Shown: positions 15,360-23,303 of the stretch, piece after piece
How positions within the stretch are numbered: the first letter of the stretch is position 1
Layout: each line of letters begins with the position of its first letter
From: Opitutales bacterium
GTDB taxonomy: Bacteria > Verrucomicrobiota > Verrucomicrobiia > Opitutales > UBA2987
DNA: 34,828 nucleotides
Assembly: GCA_021772535.1 (NCBI GenBank)
Contig: JAJFLV010000219.1
Coordinates: 1 to 34,828 of the forward strand
Direction: 5' to 3'
Notes under the pieces: model-generated
The model's database searches: none
Seen by the model: only the letters and a program-made list of their open reading frames with translations
What the model was told of the DNA's origin: nothing
Program-made: the position numbers and the translations under genes

Positions 15360-16991
15360 CTAGACTTGCAGAACGCCGGAATGGAATCGGGCTGATGGAG
15401 TTTGGCGTGAAACCAGCTTAGTAGTTTCAATTAAAATGTTCCGCGTGTCGTGCGGCTGTATGATGGCGTCCACCCATCCTCTGGCCGCTCCGTAACGGAT
15501 ATCCGTTTGCACCTGGTATTGTGCCCGGACTTTATTGCGCAACAGTTCGAGATCCTTGGCATCCTTTTCTCCACCCTTGCGGCGCTGTGCCCTTAACAAA
15601 ATAGAGAAAAGTGTATCCGCGGCTTGCTCAGCCCCCATGACGGCAAATTTGGCATTGGGCCAGGCAAAGATAAAACGCGGGTCGTAGGCTTTACCGCATA
15701 AGGCATAATTGCCCGCTCCGAAAGAGCCTCCCACCACCACGGTTATTTTCGGAACTGTCGAATTGCTGACCGCATTGACCATCTTGGCCCCACTGCGGAT
15801 TATTCCCGATTCCTCGGCTGCGCGGCCCACCATGAATCCGGTTACATCCTGAAAAAACACAATCGGCAGACCGCATTGGTTGCAGTCCATGACGAATCGG
15901 GCGGCCTTGTCCGCGCTATCCGCGTAAATAACACCGCCCATTTGAAATCCGGTTTTTTTGGAGCGGGTCCGCTTCCGCTGATTGGCGACTATGCCGATAG
16001 CCCGGCCGCCTATCTTGCCGTAAGCCGTTACCAGGCTTTTCCCGTATTCCTTCTTGTACTCCTGCAGCGAACCCTCATCGATAATGCAGGCCAGCATGTC
16101 GCGGGCATCGTATTCCTTGCGCCCATCCAGGCTGATCAAGTCGTAAAGGTTATTGGGATCTCGTTCCGGCTGATAATTTTTATTGCCCTCAGGCTCGGGT
16201 CCGGCTCGATCATCCGCCAGCATATCGAGGAGCGCTTGCAATCGGTCAAGACAGGTGGGGTCGTCTGGCTCGCGGAAATCGATGGTTCCGCTGATCTGTT
16301 CGTGCATGGCGGCACCGCCCAGTTCCTCCGCATCTATTTCCTGGCCGATGGCGGCTTTTACCAGTGATGGGGCTGCCAGGTAGAGGCCACTGCCCTCGGT
16401 CATTAATATCTTGTCACACAGCACAGGCAGGTAGGCTCCACCCGCCACACAATTGCCCATGATGGCCGCGTATTGAGGGATTCCACCGGCCGAGAGGACT
16501 GAATTGTTGCGGAAGATTCGTCCAAAATCATCCTCGTCGGGAAAGATTTCCTCCTGCAAAGGCAGAAATACCCCGGATGAATCAACCAGGTAAATAATCG
16601 GAAGGGCACATTCGAAAGCGATACGTTGAGCCCGCAGTACCTTTTTTATGGATTGGGGGAACATGGCGCCGGCTTTTACGGTGGCATCGTTGGCGATCAC
16701 CATGCAGGGTTTTCCGGAGACCTTTCCAATCCCCGCAATCACACCGGCGGCGGGCACGGCGCCCCACGATTCGTACATTTCATAACCGTTCCAAAGTCCG
16801 ATTTCCAAAAACTGGGCGGGTTGATCCAGCAGGTGGGCCAGGCGCTCGCGCACTGGCAGCCGGCCCAGATTGATTTGCCGTTGGCAGCCCGCTTCGCCGC
16901 CGCCCTGGCGCAGATGTTCCTCCTCCGCAAGGATGGCCCGGCACCTTTCCATCAGGGCGTCTTGTCTGGTTGTTGCCGGTGGAGCCGTCAT
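15360..16991 (-). CDS. Acyl-CoA carboxylase beta subunit (methylcrotonyl-/geranyl-CoA carboxylase type)
   Basis: The 543-residue carboxyltransferase moves CO2 from carboxybiotin to a branched enoyl-CoA. Visible are the N-terminal RLAHLLDQPAQFLEIGLWNG, NDATVKAGAMFPQSIKK, the oxyanion region LVDSSGVFLPLQEEIFPDED, the subunit-contact region IMGNCVAGGAYLPVLCDK, and the C-terminal QDVTGFMVGRAAEESGIIR and VVGGSFGAGNYALCGKAYDPRF, all typical of the methylcrotonyl-CoA/geranyl-CoA carboxylase branch. I use the ATG at 16991 (MTAPPATT), preceded by GGAAAGAA; a TTG at 17009 is possible. The acyl-CoA dehydrogenase ends 45 bases upstream on the same strand. The biotin carboxylase/biotin carrier partner is not in this window, so the holoenzyme needs a gene elsewhere. 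With leucine-pathway neighbours, 3-methylcrotonyl-CoA is the best guess. Confidence 0.88.
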   Translation of the reverse strand: MTAPPATTRQDALMERCRAILAEEEHLRQGGGEAGCQRQINLGRLPVRERLAHLLDQPAQFLEIGLWNGYEMYESWGAVPAAGVIAGIGKVSGKPCMVIANDATVKAGAMFPQSIKKVLRAQRIAFECALPIIYLVDSSGVFLPLQEEIFPDEDDFGRIFRNNSVLSAGGIPQYAAIMGNCVAGGAYLPVLCDKILMTEGSGLYLAAPSLVKAAIGQEIDAEELGGAAMHEQISGTIDFREPDDPTCLDRLQALLDMLADDRAGPEPEGNKNYQPERDPNNLYDLISLDGRKEYDARDMLACIIDEGSLQEYKKEYGKSLVTAYGKIGGRAIGIVANQRKRTRSKKTGFQMGGVIYADSADKAARFVMDCNQCGLPIVFFQDVTGFMVGRAAEESGIIRSGAKMVNAVSNSTVPKITVVVGGSFGAGNYALCGKAYDPRFIFAWPNAKFAVMGAEQAADTLFSILLRAQRRKGGEKDAKDLELLRNKVRAQYQVQTDIRYGAARGWVDAIIQPHDTRNILIETTKLVSRQTPSARFHSGVLQV

Positions 16992-17036
16992 TTTGCTTCT
17001 TTCCAACAATTTGTTGAGTGCCGGTTCTCGATTTCC

Positions 17037-18221
17037 TTAAAGGTTCATGGATGCCTGAGCCTCTTTGAGCAGGTTCCTTGATATCACAATTCGTTGAATT
17101 TCCGAGGTACCCTCTCCGATTTCGCATATTTTGGCATCCCGCAGAAATCGTTCCACCTTCATATCCCGGCTGTATCCACGGCCAGCGCAGATTTGCATGG
17201 CCCGGTTGCAAATGCGTGTGGCCGCCTCCGAGGCAAAGAGTTTGGCCACCGCCGATTCTTTCACCGTCTTCATTCCCCGGTCCTGCATGGCTGCGGCTTT
17301 CAGGATCAGCATGACGGCTGCGTCCAGATCGACGGCACTGTCAGCAAGCTTATTCTGAATGCTTTGAAAATCGGCAATTTTCCGGCCGAATTGCTGGCGT
17401 TGCAGGGAAAATTGAATTGCCGTGTCCATGGCCGCCTGGCCAATGCCCGCAGCCAATGCGGCCACCCCAATGCGCCCTTTGTCCAGCAGACCGAGCGCCT
17501 GGGACTGGCCCGTGCCCTGCTCTCCGAGAAGTTCCGCCCTGGCTTTGTCGAGGCGGATTTCCGAAGTCTCACTTGCCCGCATACCGTAAGTGGGAATCTT
17601 CCGGATGCCTTCGACTTGCGATTTTTCGACAATAAATGCGCTGATTTCCTTTCTCCCCTTGGGAGTGGTTCCGGTTGTCGCCATGACGACAAGAACGTCG
17701 GCCGTCCTTCCCTGGGTAATGAACATCTTGTGGCCGGTAATTTCCCAAAATCCGTCCGCCTTGGGGGTTGCCACGGACTCCATGTTGTTGGTGTCGCTGC
17801 CCGCGTTGGGTTCGGTCAAAGCCCAGGCGCCGATCCATTCGCCGGTTATTTGTTTGACGGCGTAACGGTTGATTTGTTCATCGCTTCCGTAAGCGATGAT
17901 ATGCCCTACACTCAAGGTGTTTTGAGCAGCCAGATTGAGGGCGAAGGCGGGGTCGTGTCGGCCGATTTCGCGAATGGCCAGGGCAAAGGCGGTCAAACTG
18001 AGGCCCTTTCCCCCGTAATTCTCGGGCATGGCAATGCCCGCTAGTCCGTTTTGACCGGCCTTTTCAAAAATCTCCCGCGGGAACCGCTCCTCTTCATCCC
18101 ACTGGGCGGTGTAAGGATCGATTTCGGTCCGGCAAAATTCGAAAACTTTCTCTAAAAAGGATCGCTCTCGTTCAGTTAAAAAATCGTTGATCTGTTCCGG
18201 AATAAGAGGAAAATTTTCCAT
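17037..18221 (-). CDS. Acyl-CoA dehydrogenase, short/branched-chain type
   Basis: The 394-residue FAD enzyme oxidises an acyl-CoA at C2-C3. Motifs include GLAGIAMPENYGGKG, the FAD/substrate segments WALTEPNAGSD and FITQGRTADVLV, QRQQFGRKIADFQ, and CAGRGYSRDMKVERFLRDAK. EIGEGTSEIQR places a Glu at residue 370, the catalytic-base position of short-chain and 2-methyl-branched/isobutyryl-CoA dehydrogenases. Isovaleryl-CoA dehydrogenases have a small residue there and use a Glu elsewhere, so despite the leucine neighbours this may be an isobutyryl-/2-methylbutyryl-type enzyme. It is the first gene of the minus-strand half, opposite the HSD10-like gene. A hairpin sits 25-43 bases before its ATG. 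Substrate is inferred, not shown. Confidence 0.88.
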   Translation of the reverse strand: MENFPLIPEQINDFLTERERSFLEKVFEFCRTEIDPYTAQWDEEERFPREIFEKAGQNGLAGIAMPENYGGKGLSLTAFALAIREIGRHDPAFALNLAAQNTLSVGHIIAYGSDEQINRYAVKQITGEWIGAWALTEPNAGSDTNNMESVATPKADGFWEITGHKMFITQGRTADVLVVMATTGTTPKGRKEISAFIVEKSQVEGIRKIPTYGMRASETSEIRLDKARAELLGEQGTGQSQALGLLDKGRIGVAALAAGIGQAAMDTAIQFSLQRQQFGRKIADFQSIQNKLADSAVDLDAAVMLILKAAAMQDRGMKTVKESAVAKLFASEAATRICNRAMQICAGRGYSRDMKVERFLRDAKICEIGEGTSEIQRIVISRNLLKEAQASMNL

Positions 18222-18245
18222 AGAAATAACTCAATGGTTGCAGGG

Positions 18246-18264
18246 GCATCTTTCGGAAAGATGC
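18246..18264 (-). other. Leader hairpin upstream of the acyl-CoA dehydrogenase start
   Basis: GCATCTTTC pairs perfectly with GAAAGATGC around a tiny loop (18246-18264), 25 bases upstream of the minus-strand ATG at 18221. There is no T-run after it on either strand, so it is not a standard terminator. It would lie in the 5' untranslated leader of the minus-strand operon. Confidence 0.4.
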
Positions 18265-18298
18265 AAATTAGACTGTTGGCGCTAGAATCTTCCAAACC

Positions 18299-18326
18299 AG
18301 TTTATGGAATGGTTTCCTATAATCAA
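18299..18326 (-). promoter_or_regulatory. Weak candidate promoter for the minus-strand half-operon
   Basis: On the minus strand TTGATT (18326-18321) is separated by 16 bases from TAAACT (18304-18299). Each box matches consensus at four of six positions. It lies about 80 bases upstream of the acyl-CoA dehydrogenase start in the divergent intergenic region. Confidence 0.25.
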
Positions 18327-18433
18327 GAGCGAATAGTAAGAATTCTCTTTCCCAAAAAAAATTTTAATTTCCAATAAAACCGTCTGTTGGTATGAAATCC
18401 TCACCATACGGTTGTTCTTTAGGAAACTTTCGG

Positions 18434-18463
18434 TTGACGCGCGCACATAACTTTGACTGAAAT
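18434..18463 (+). promoter_or_regulatory. Candidate promoter for the plus-strand half-operon
   Basis: TTGACG at 18434-18439 is followed after 18 bases by TGAAAT at 18458-18463 (four of six matches), 32 bases before the start codon at 18496. It is the best plus-strand promoter-like match in the 274-base divergent region. Confidence 0.35.
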
Positions 18464-18495
18464 ATAAGAGCCTTAAAAGGTCTCACTATTTACAG

Positions 18496-19263
18496 GTGAA
18501 AATCCCGCTGCACACGTTTTTAATCACCGGCGGATCATCCGGCCTGGGAGCTGCAACCGCCCGGATGGTTGCCCAAAATGGAGGTAACGCCCTCATTGCG
18601 GATCTTGATGCTGCCTCCGGAGCCGATCTTGAAAACGAATTGGGGCCCCAAGCCTGTTTTGTCCCAACCGATGTCACGAAGGAGGAAAGCGTATTGGCCG
18701 CTCTTCGATTGGCGGAGGAGCGGTTTGGCGGGCTGCACGGGGTTGTCAATTGCGCCGGCATCATAATAGGTAAAAAGGTTTTCGGCAAAAGAGGTCCCCA
18801 TTCACTGGAAGCCTTTGAAAAAATTATCAGAGTCAATTTAATCGGGACTTTTAATGTAATTCGTTTATCCGTGCCACTGATGGCTCGCGGTGAGCCGAAT
18901 GAAGGAGGCGAGCGGGGCGTCATAATCAACACCTCCTCCATTGCTGCGTCGGACGGCCAGATCGGGCAGGCGGCCTACTCGGCCTCCAAGGGAGGGTTGG
19001 CTTCCATGACCCTGCCTCTGGCCCGTGAACTGTCCCAACACGGCATTCGGGTGGCAACCATTGCGCCGGGTATTTTCCGTACCGCCATGACGGACAATAT
19101 GCCTGAGGCGATGCGAGAAACATTAGCCCGGCAAGTGCCGTTTCCCCCGCGCTTCGGGGAACCGGATGAATTTGCCGGTCTTGTCCGCCATATCACCGAA
19201 AATGCCATGATAAACGGTGCCATAATACGCCTGGATGGGGGGCTGCGCATGGATCCCGGCTAA
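18496..19263 (+). CDS. Short-chain dehydrogenase, HSD10-like (3-hydroxy-2-methylbutyryl-CoA dehydrogenase type)
   Basis: This 255-residue NAD-dependent short-chain dehydrogenase resembles type II 3-hydroxyacyl-CoA dehydrogenase (HSD10), which oxidises 2-methyl-3-hydroxybutyryl-CoA in isoleucine breakdown. The cofactor motif is TGGSSGLGAATA at residues 11-22, followed by VNCAGIIIGKKV and the active site INTSSIAASDGQIGQAAYSA, with Tyr161 and Lys165. The tail segment GIRVATIAPGIFRTAMTDNM and the long insertion before the active site (SLEAFEKIIRVNLIGTFNVI) fit HSD10 better than generic FabG. The start is GTG at 18496; no closer ATG precedes the Rossmann strand and no strong Shine-Dalgarno is visible. 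It opens the plus-strand half of the catabolic locus, 53 bases before the next gene. Confidence 0.87.
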   Translation: MKIPLHTFLITGGSSGLGAATARMVAQNGGNALIADLDAASGADLENELGPQACFVPTDVTKEESVLAALRLAEERFGGLHGVVNCAGIIIGKKVFGKRGPHSLEAFEKIIRVNLIGTFNVIRLSVPLMARGEPNEGGERGVIINTSSIAASDGQIGQAAYSASKGGLASMTLPLARELSQHGIRVATIAPGIFRTAMTDNMPEAMRETLARQVPFPPRFGEPDEFAGLVRHITENAMINGAIIRLDGGLRMDPG

Positions 19264-19316
19264 CTAAATCCGAAGTTTTTCCACATATTATTAAACTAGC
19301 GCCAACTAAAAATACA

Positions 19317-21239
19317 ATGAATGAACCTGGAAGGACTCAAACTCTCCACCACAAAGAAAATACCGATGAACCGCCTCCCGATGTTATCGACACATCGAAA
19401 ATGTCGGCCGGCCAGCGAAAGGCCCTCGAAATAACGGAAGCTGCCCGCGAGAGCGGGCATAGAGAATCCAGCTTTGTGGCCGACCTCTTTATGGGCCGGT
19501 GGAATCCCCGGAAAATTTACCCTTACCGGGAACCGGATCAAGCCGAGCGGGAAGCGGGGGACGCTTTCCTGGAAAAGCTTTCTACTTTTTTGAAAGAAAA
19601 TGTCGATCCGGACGAGATCGACCGCTCAGGAGAAATCCCTCCGGAGGTTCTCGCCGGGCTGGCCGGGATGGGGGCGTTCGGAATCAAGGTTGGCCGGGAA
19701 TACGGAGGGCTGGGCCTCTCCCAGCGGACTTATTGCCGGGCATCCATGCTGATCGGCAGCTACTGCTCAAACTTGTTTGCCCTGCTTTCCGTGCATCAGT
19801 CGGTAGGCGTTCCGCAACCGCTCATTTTATTCGGCACAGAGGAGCAAAAACGCCGGTTCCTGCCCCGGGTGGCGGGCGGGGAAATATCGGCCTTCGCTTT
19901 GACCGAGGAAAAGGTCGGCTCCGATCCCGGACGTATGGAAACCGTTGCCGAGCCCACCGAGGACGGCAGGCACTTCATCATCAACGGCCAAAAGCTTTGG
20001 TGCAGCAATGCACTGAAAGCCGGTGTTATTGTCGTTACCGCGAAAACCCCGCCTAAAATCATCAAGGGCCGAAAGCGGGATCAGATAACGGCTTTTTTGC
20101 TCGATATGGACACACCGGGCGTGGAAAACCTGCAGCGATGCCGCTTCATGGGCTTGCGGGCGCTCTACAATGGAGTTGTCGGGTTCACCGATGTAAAGGT
20201 TCCGCGGGAAAACATTATCGGGGAAGAGGGCAAGGGACTGAAGGTTGCCCTGACCACTCTTAATTCCGGTCGCTTGAGCATCCCGGCGGCCTGCGCCGGG
20301 GTTTCCAAGCGTTGCCTGAAAATAGCGCGGGAGTGGTCATCGGAGCGTGTGCAATGGGGCGCCCCCATCGGTCAGCATGCCGCCATCGCTGATAAAATAC
20401 GCCACATAGCGGCCAACATTTTTGCCATGGAATCGATGGTGGGGGTGACCGCCGGCATGGTGGATCGCGACAAAAAAGCCGATATCCGGTTGGAGGCTGC
20501 CATGACCAAGCTTTGGGGAACCGAGGAAACCTGGAAAATTGTGGACAGCACGATGCAAATTCGCGGGGGCAGAGGTTACGAAACTACCCAATCGCTGAAA
20601 GAAAGGGGAGAGTCTCCCTACCCGGTGGAAAGGATGATGCGAGACGCTCGCATTAACACCGTTTTCGAGGGTTCCAGTGAAATCATGCGCTTGTTCATCA
20701 TGCGGGAGGCGCTCGATCCCCATCTCAAGGTTGCTGGAGCCGTATTGAATAGCCAACTGCCCTGGAGCGTCCGCCTGAAAGCGGCAGCCAAGTCGGCACT
20801 CTTTTACCTCCGGTGGTACCCGAAACAGTGGATTCTGCTGGCCGGTGATGTTCCCGATAGCATGGCGCCAGAGCTTCGCGGACACATGAAGTACGCGGCT
20901 CGAACCAGCCGCCGGTTGGCCCGGACGTTGTTTCACCAAATGGTTCGAGTCGGTCCGGCGCTGGAAAAAAAGCAGGTCTTGCTGGGCCGTATCGCCGATA
21001 TCGGGACCGATCTCTTTGCTATCTCGGCTTCATGCGTTCGGGCTCAACAAATGGTTGTTGATGAAATTGCCGAGGAATCTTCCATTTGCCGGTTGGTGGA
21101 TGATTTTTGCGCCGAGGCTCGCCTCAGGATCGAGGAAGCCTTCAGAGGAGTTAGGAAAAATGCGGATGACAGGGGCTATAAACTGACCCAGGAGGTTCTC
21201 AAGGGATCTTATCTTTGGCTGGAGAAGGGGATCGTTTAA
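19317..21239 (+). CDS. Long acyl-CoA dehydrogenase with C-terminal extension (VLCAD/ACAD9-like)
   Basis: The 640-residue flavoprotein has an N-terminal helical segment, a standard acyl-CoA dehydrogenase core (about 85-480), and a C-terminal helical extension of about 160 residues, as in VLCAD/ACAD9-type enzymes. Core motifs are GLAGMGAFGIKVGREYGGLG, FALTEEKVGSDPGRM, ERVQWGAPIGQHAAIADK and IRGGRGYETTQSLKERGE. The catalytic Glu is E451 in VFEGSSEIMRLF. The substrate is probably a longer or branched acyl-CoA; the sequence does not decide. Gene position, between HSD10-like dehydrogenase and enoyl-CoA hydratase genes, places it in the same catabolic unit. An 11-base word, ctagcgccaac, just upstream is also found upstream of the other acyl-CoA dehydrogenase. 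Confidence 0.88.
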   Translation: MNEPGRTQTLHHKENTDEPPPDVIDTSKMSAGQRKALEITEAARESGHRESSFVADLFMGRWNPRKIYPYREPDQAEREAGDAFLEKLSTFLKENVDPDEIDRSGEIPPEVLAGLAGMGAFGIKVGREYGGLGLSQRTYCRASMLIGSYCSNLFALLSVHQSVGVPQPLILFGTEEQKRRFLPRVAGGEISAFALTEEKVGSDPGRMETVAEPTEDGRHFIINGQKLWCSNALKAGVIVVTAKTPPKIIKGRKRDQITAFLLDMDTPGVENLQRCRFMGLRALYNGVVGFTDVKVPRENIIGEEGKGLKVALTTLNSGRLSIPAACAGVSKRCLKIAREWSSERVQWGAPIGQHAAIADKIRHIAANIFAMESMVGVTAGMVDRDKKADIRLEAAMTKLWGTEETWKIVDSTMQIRGGRGYETTQSLKERGESPYPVERMMRDARINTVFEGSSEIMRLFIMREALDPHLKVAGAVLNSQLPWSVRLKAAAKSALFYLRWYPKQWILLAGDVPDSMAPELRGHMKYAARTSRRLARTLFHQMVRVGPALEKKQVLLGRIADIGTDLFAISASCVRAQQMVVDEIAEESSICRLVDDFCAEARLRIEEAFRGVRKNADDRGYKLTQEVLKGSYLWLEKGIV

Positions 21240-21379
21240 TCCGTTTGAATTCCTTCAGGGGAAAGGAGTATGCTTTTTTTGAAGAATGATGAAGCAAACA
21301 GGTTTCAGGTTTCACGACCACGGTCCTTACCGTTACCCCGGGAATTACAGAAAAACTTAATCAATAACCCATAATTATC

Positions 21380-22159
21380 ATGAGCAGCAGCACACTTTCT
21401 GTGGAGAAGCGGGGACACACAACCCTTCTCACCATCGACAACCCACCGGCCAATATCTGGAATGAGACCAACCTGGTTTTTCTCCGCGATCTGATTGGTG
21501 AATTAAATGCGGATAGATCGGTGTTCAGCCTTGTCCTCACCGGCCGGGGAGAAAAGTTTTTTTCAGCCGGGGCCGACCTGAAACTTTTCCAGGATGGAGA
21601 CCCGGCGGTGGCCAGGGCCATGTCCAGCAGGTTTGGAGAAGCCTTTGAAGCATTGAGCAATTTCCGGGGAGTATCCATCGCCGCCATTAACGGATATGCC
21701 ATGGGGGGAGGGCTGGAATGCGCCCTGGCCTGCGATTTGCGGATTGCCGAGGCCCATGCCGTCATGGCTTTGCCGGAGGCCGCGGTCGGTTTGCTTCCTT
21801 GCGGCGGCGGTACACAGCAACTGCCATGGATTGTGGGGGAAGGCTGGGCCAAGCGCATGATCCTCTGTGGTGAAAGGGTCGATGCCGAGACTGCCTTGCG
21901 CATTGGCCTGGTGGAAGAAATCGTGGCAAAGGGCAAAGCTTGCGAGAGAGCGTTGCAATTGGCCCAACAGGCTGAAAAGCAGAGCCCGACCAGTGTGGCC
22001 TTTTGCAAACGATTGATCCAGGGAGCCAGAGGAACCCATTTAACCAGTATGCGGCCGGTGGAACGGGAGGGCTTCGTGGATTTGTTCGATACCGAAGACC
22101 AGGCTGAGGGAGTCAAAGCCTTTTTTGAAAAACGGAGTCCGCAATGGAAAAATCGGTAG
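21380..22159 (+). CDS. Enoyl-CoA hydratase (crotonase family)
   Basis: The 259-residue hydratase adds water across an enoyl-CoA double bond. Both oxyanion-hole segments and both catalytic Glu are present: FFSAGADLKLF, then GYAMGGGLECALACDLRIAE with the first Glu, and ALPEAAVGLLPCGGGTQQLP with the second. This complete pair of catalytic residues contrasts with the crotonase at 12551-13339. It probably hydrates methacrylyl-CoA or tiglyl-CoA in valine and isoleucine degradation, judging by the hydrolase gene that overlaps its last 16 bases. The 140-base gap before it contains no clear gene. The ATG at 21380 has no strong ribosome-binding site. Confidence 0.9.
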   Translation: MSSSTLSVEKRGHTTLLTIDNPPANIWNETNLVFLRDLIGELNADRSVFSLVLTGRGEKFFSAGADLKLFQDGDPAVARAMSSRFGEAFEALSNFRGVSIAAINGYAMGGGLECALACDLRIAEAHAVMALPEAAVGLLPCGGGTQQLPWIVGEGWAKRMILCGERVDAETALRIGLVEEIVAKGKACERALQLAQQAEKQSPTSVAFCKRLIQGARGTHLTSMRPVEREGFVDLFDTEDQAEGVKAFFEKRSPQWKNR

Positions 22160-23283
22160 GCAGCCAACCCATTTTGCTGGAGGAAAAACCCACTGCCGGC
22201 GGGCGAAGGGTTGCCTTTGCCACTTTAAACTCTGAAAAATCACTCAATGCCCTGAGCATTGAAATGATTCGGCTTTTCTACCCGCAACTGAAGCGCTGGG
22301 AAGCCGATCCGGGCATCTGCTGTATTGTTTTGCAGGGAGCCGGGGAAAAAGCCTTTTGTGCCGGAGGCGACATTCGCCACATGTACGAAGCAATGGTGGA
22401 ACACCCGGGACCGGAATTTAATAATCCATTTGCGGAGGCCTATTTTGCGGAGGAATACCGGCTCGATTACAGTATCCACACTTGTTCGAAACCGATTCTT
22501 TGCTGGGGCCACGGGATTGTCATGGGCGGCGGGATGGGGTTGATGAACGGCGCCAGCCATCGGGTGGTGACTGAGCGCAGCAGGCTGGCCATGCCGGAAA
22601 TCACCATCGGCTTTTATCCCGATGTGGGAGGATCCTGGTTTTTAAACCGCATGCCAGGTCGCACCGGTCTCTATCTCTCGCTCACCGGGGCTTCTTTGAA
22701 TGCTGCCGACGCCCTCCGGGTGGACCTGGGAGATTACTTCATTCCCACGGACCAAAAGGAGGCTGTTTACAATGCCCTGCTCACACTTCCCTGGTCCGAC
22801 GATCCACAAGATAACGCCGCAGTATTGTCCCGTTTCCTGCGGGGGGCTCGGGGCGATTTGCAGGAGTATTCCATTTCATCCGGCGTGTGGAACCATTTCG
22901 ATTTCATCCAGGAAGTGGCTGAGGGAGACAGCTTACTGGAAATTGCTGAAGCTTTGCAGACTGCCGACTCAAAGGATCCCTGGATTGCCAAGGGGCAAAA
23001 AACTTTCCTCAACGGTTCTCCCACCACCGCCCACCTGATTTTTGAAATGAACCGGAGGGCCAGACATCTTTCCCTCAAAGAGGTATTTCGTCTTGAATAT
23101 GAAGTCAGTATGCAATTTACCGCCCATCCTGATTTCGCCGAGGGTGTGCGCGCCTTGATTATCGACAAGGACAATAATCCCTCCTGGACGCCGCCTTCTC
23201 TCGATGCGGTTACTCGGGAATGGGTCGAAGAACACTTTACACCTCCCTGCACCGAGGAAAAGCACCCGTTGAGGGATTTGTAG
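22144..23283 (+). CDS. 3-hydroxyisobutyryl-CoA hydrolase
   Basis: The 379-residue crotonase-superfamily hydrolase cleaves 3-hydroxyisobutyryl-CoA to 3-hydroxyisobutyrate in valine degradation. Family features are GEKAFCAGGDIRHMYEA, WGHGIVMGGGMGLMNGASHR and the diagnostic AMPEITIGFYPDVGGSWFLN, with catalytic Glu and Asp. The long C-terminal region (about 180 residues) with VSMQFTAHPDFAEGVRALII and DKDNNPSWTPPSL is typical of this hydrolase and absent from plain hydratases. It starts 16 bases inside the upstream hydratase gene and ends 20 bases before the dehydrogenase that uses its product, so the valine steps are contiguous. Confidence 0.93.
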   Translation: MEKSVGSQPILLEEKPTAGGRRVAFATLNSEKSLNALSIEMIRLFYPQLKRWEADPGICCIVLQGAGEKAFCAGGDIRHMYEAMVEHPGPEFNNPFAEAYFAEEYRLDYSIHTCSKPILCWGHGIVMGGGMGLMNGASHRVVTERSRLAMPEITIGFYPDVGGSWFLNRMPGRTGLYLSLTGASLNAADALRVDLGDYFIPTDQKEAVYNALLTLPWSDDPQDNAAVLSRFLRGARGDLQEYSISSGVWNHFDFIQEVAEGDSLLEIAEALQTADSKDPWIAKGQKTFLNGSPTTAHLIFEMNRRARHLSLKEVFRLEYEVSMQFTAHPDFAEGVRALIIDKDNNPSWTPPSLDAVTREWVEEHFTPPCTEEKHPLRDL

Positions 23284-23303
23284 ATAACAAATGAAGCTTT
23301 AAA

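Noticed and set aside
9377-18221. Complete acyclic terpene (citronellol/geraniol) degradation cluster
   Set aside because: AtuA, a carboxylase beta subunit and a hydratase fit, but AtuF, AtuH and a citronellyl-type dehydrogenase signature are missing, while branched-chain 2-oxoacid dehydrogenase genes are present.
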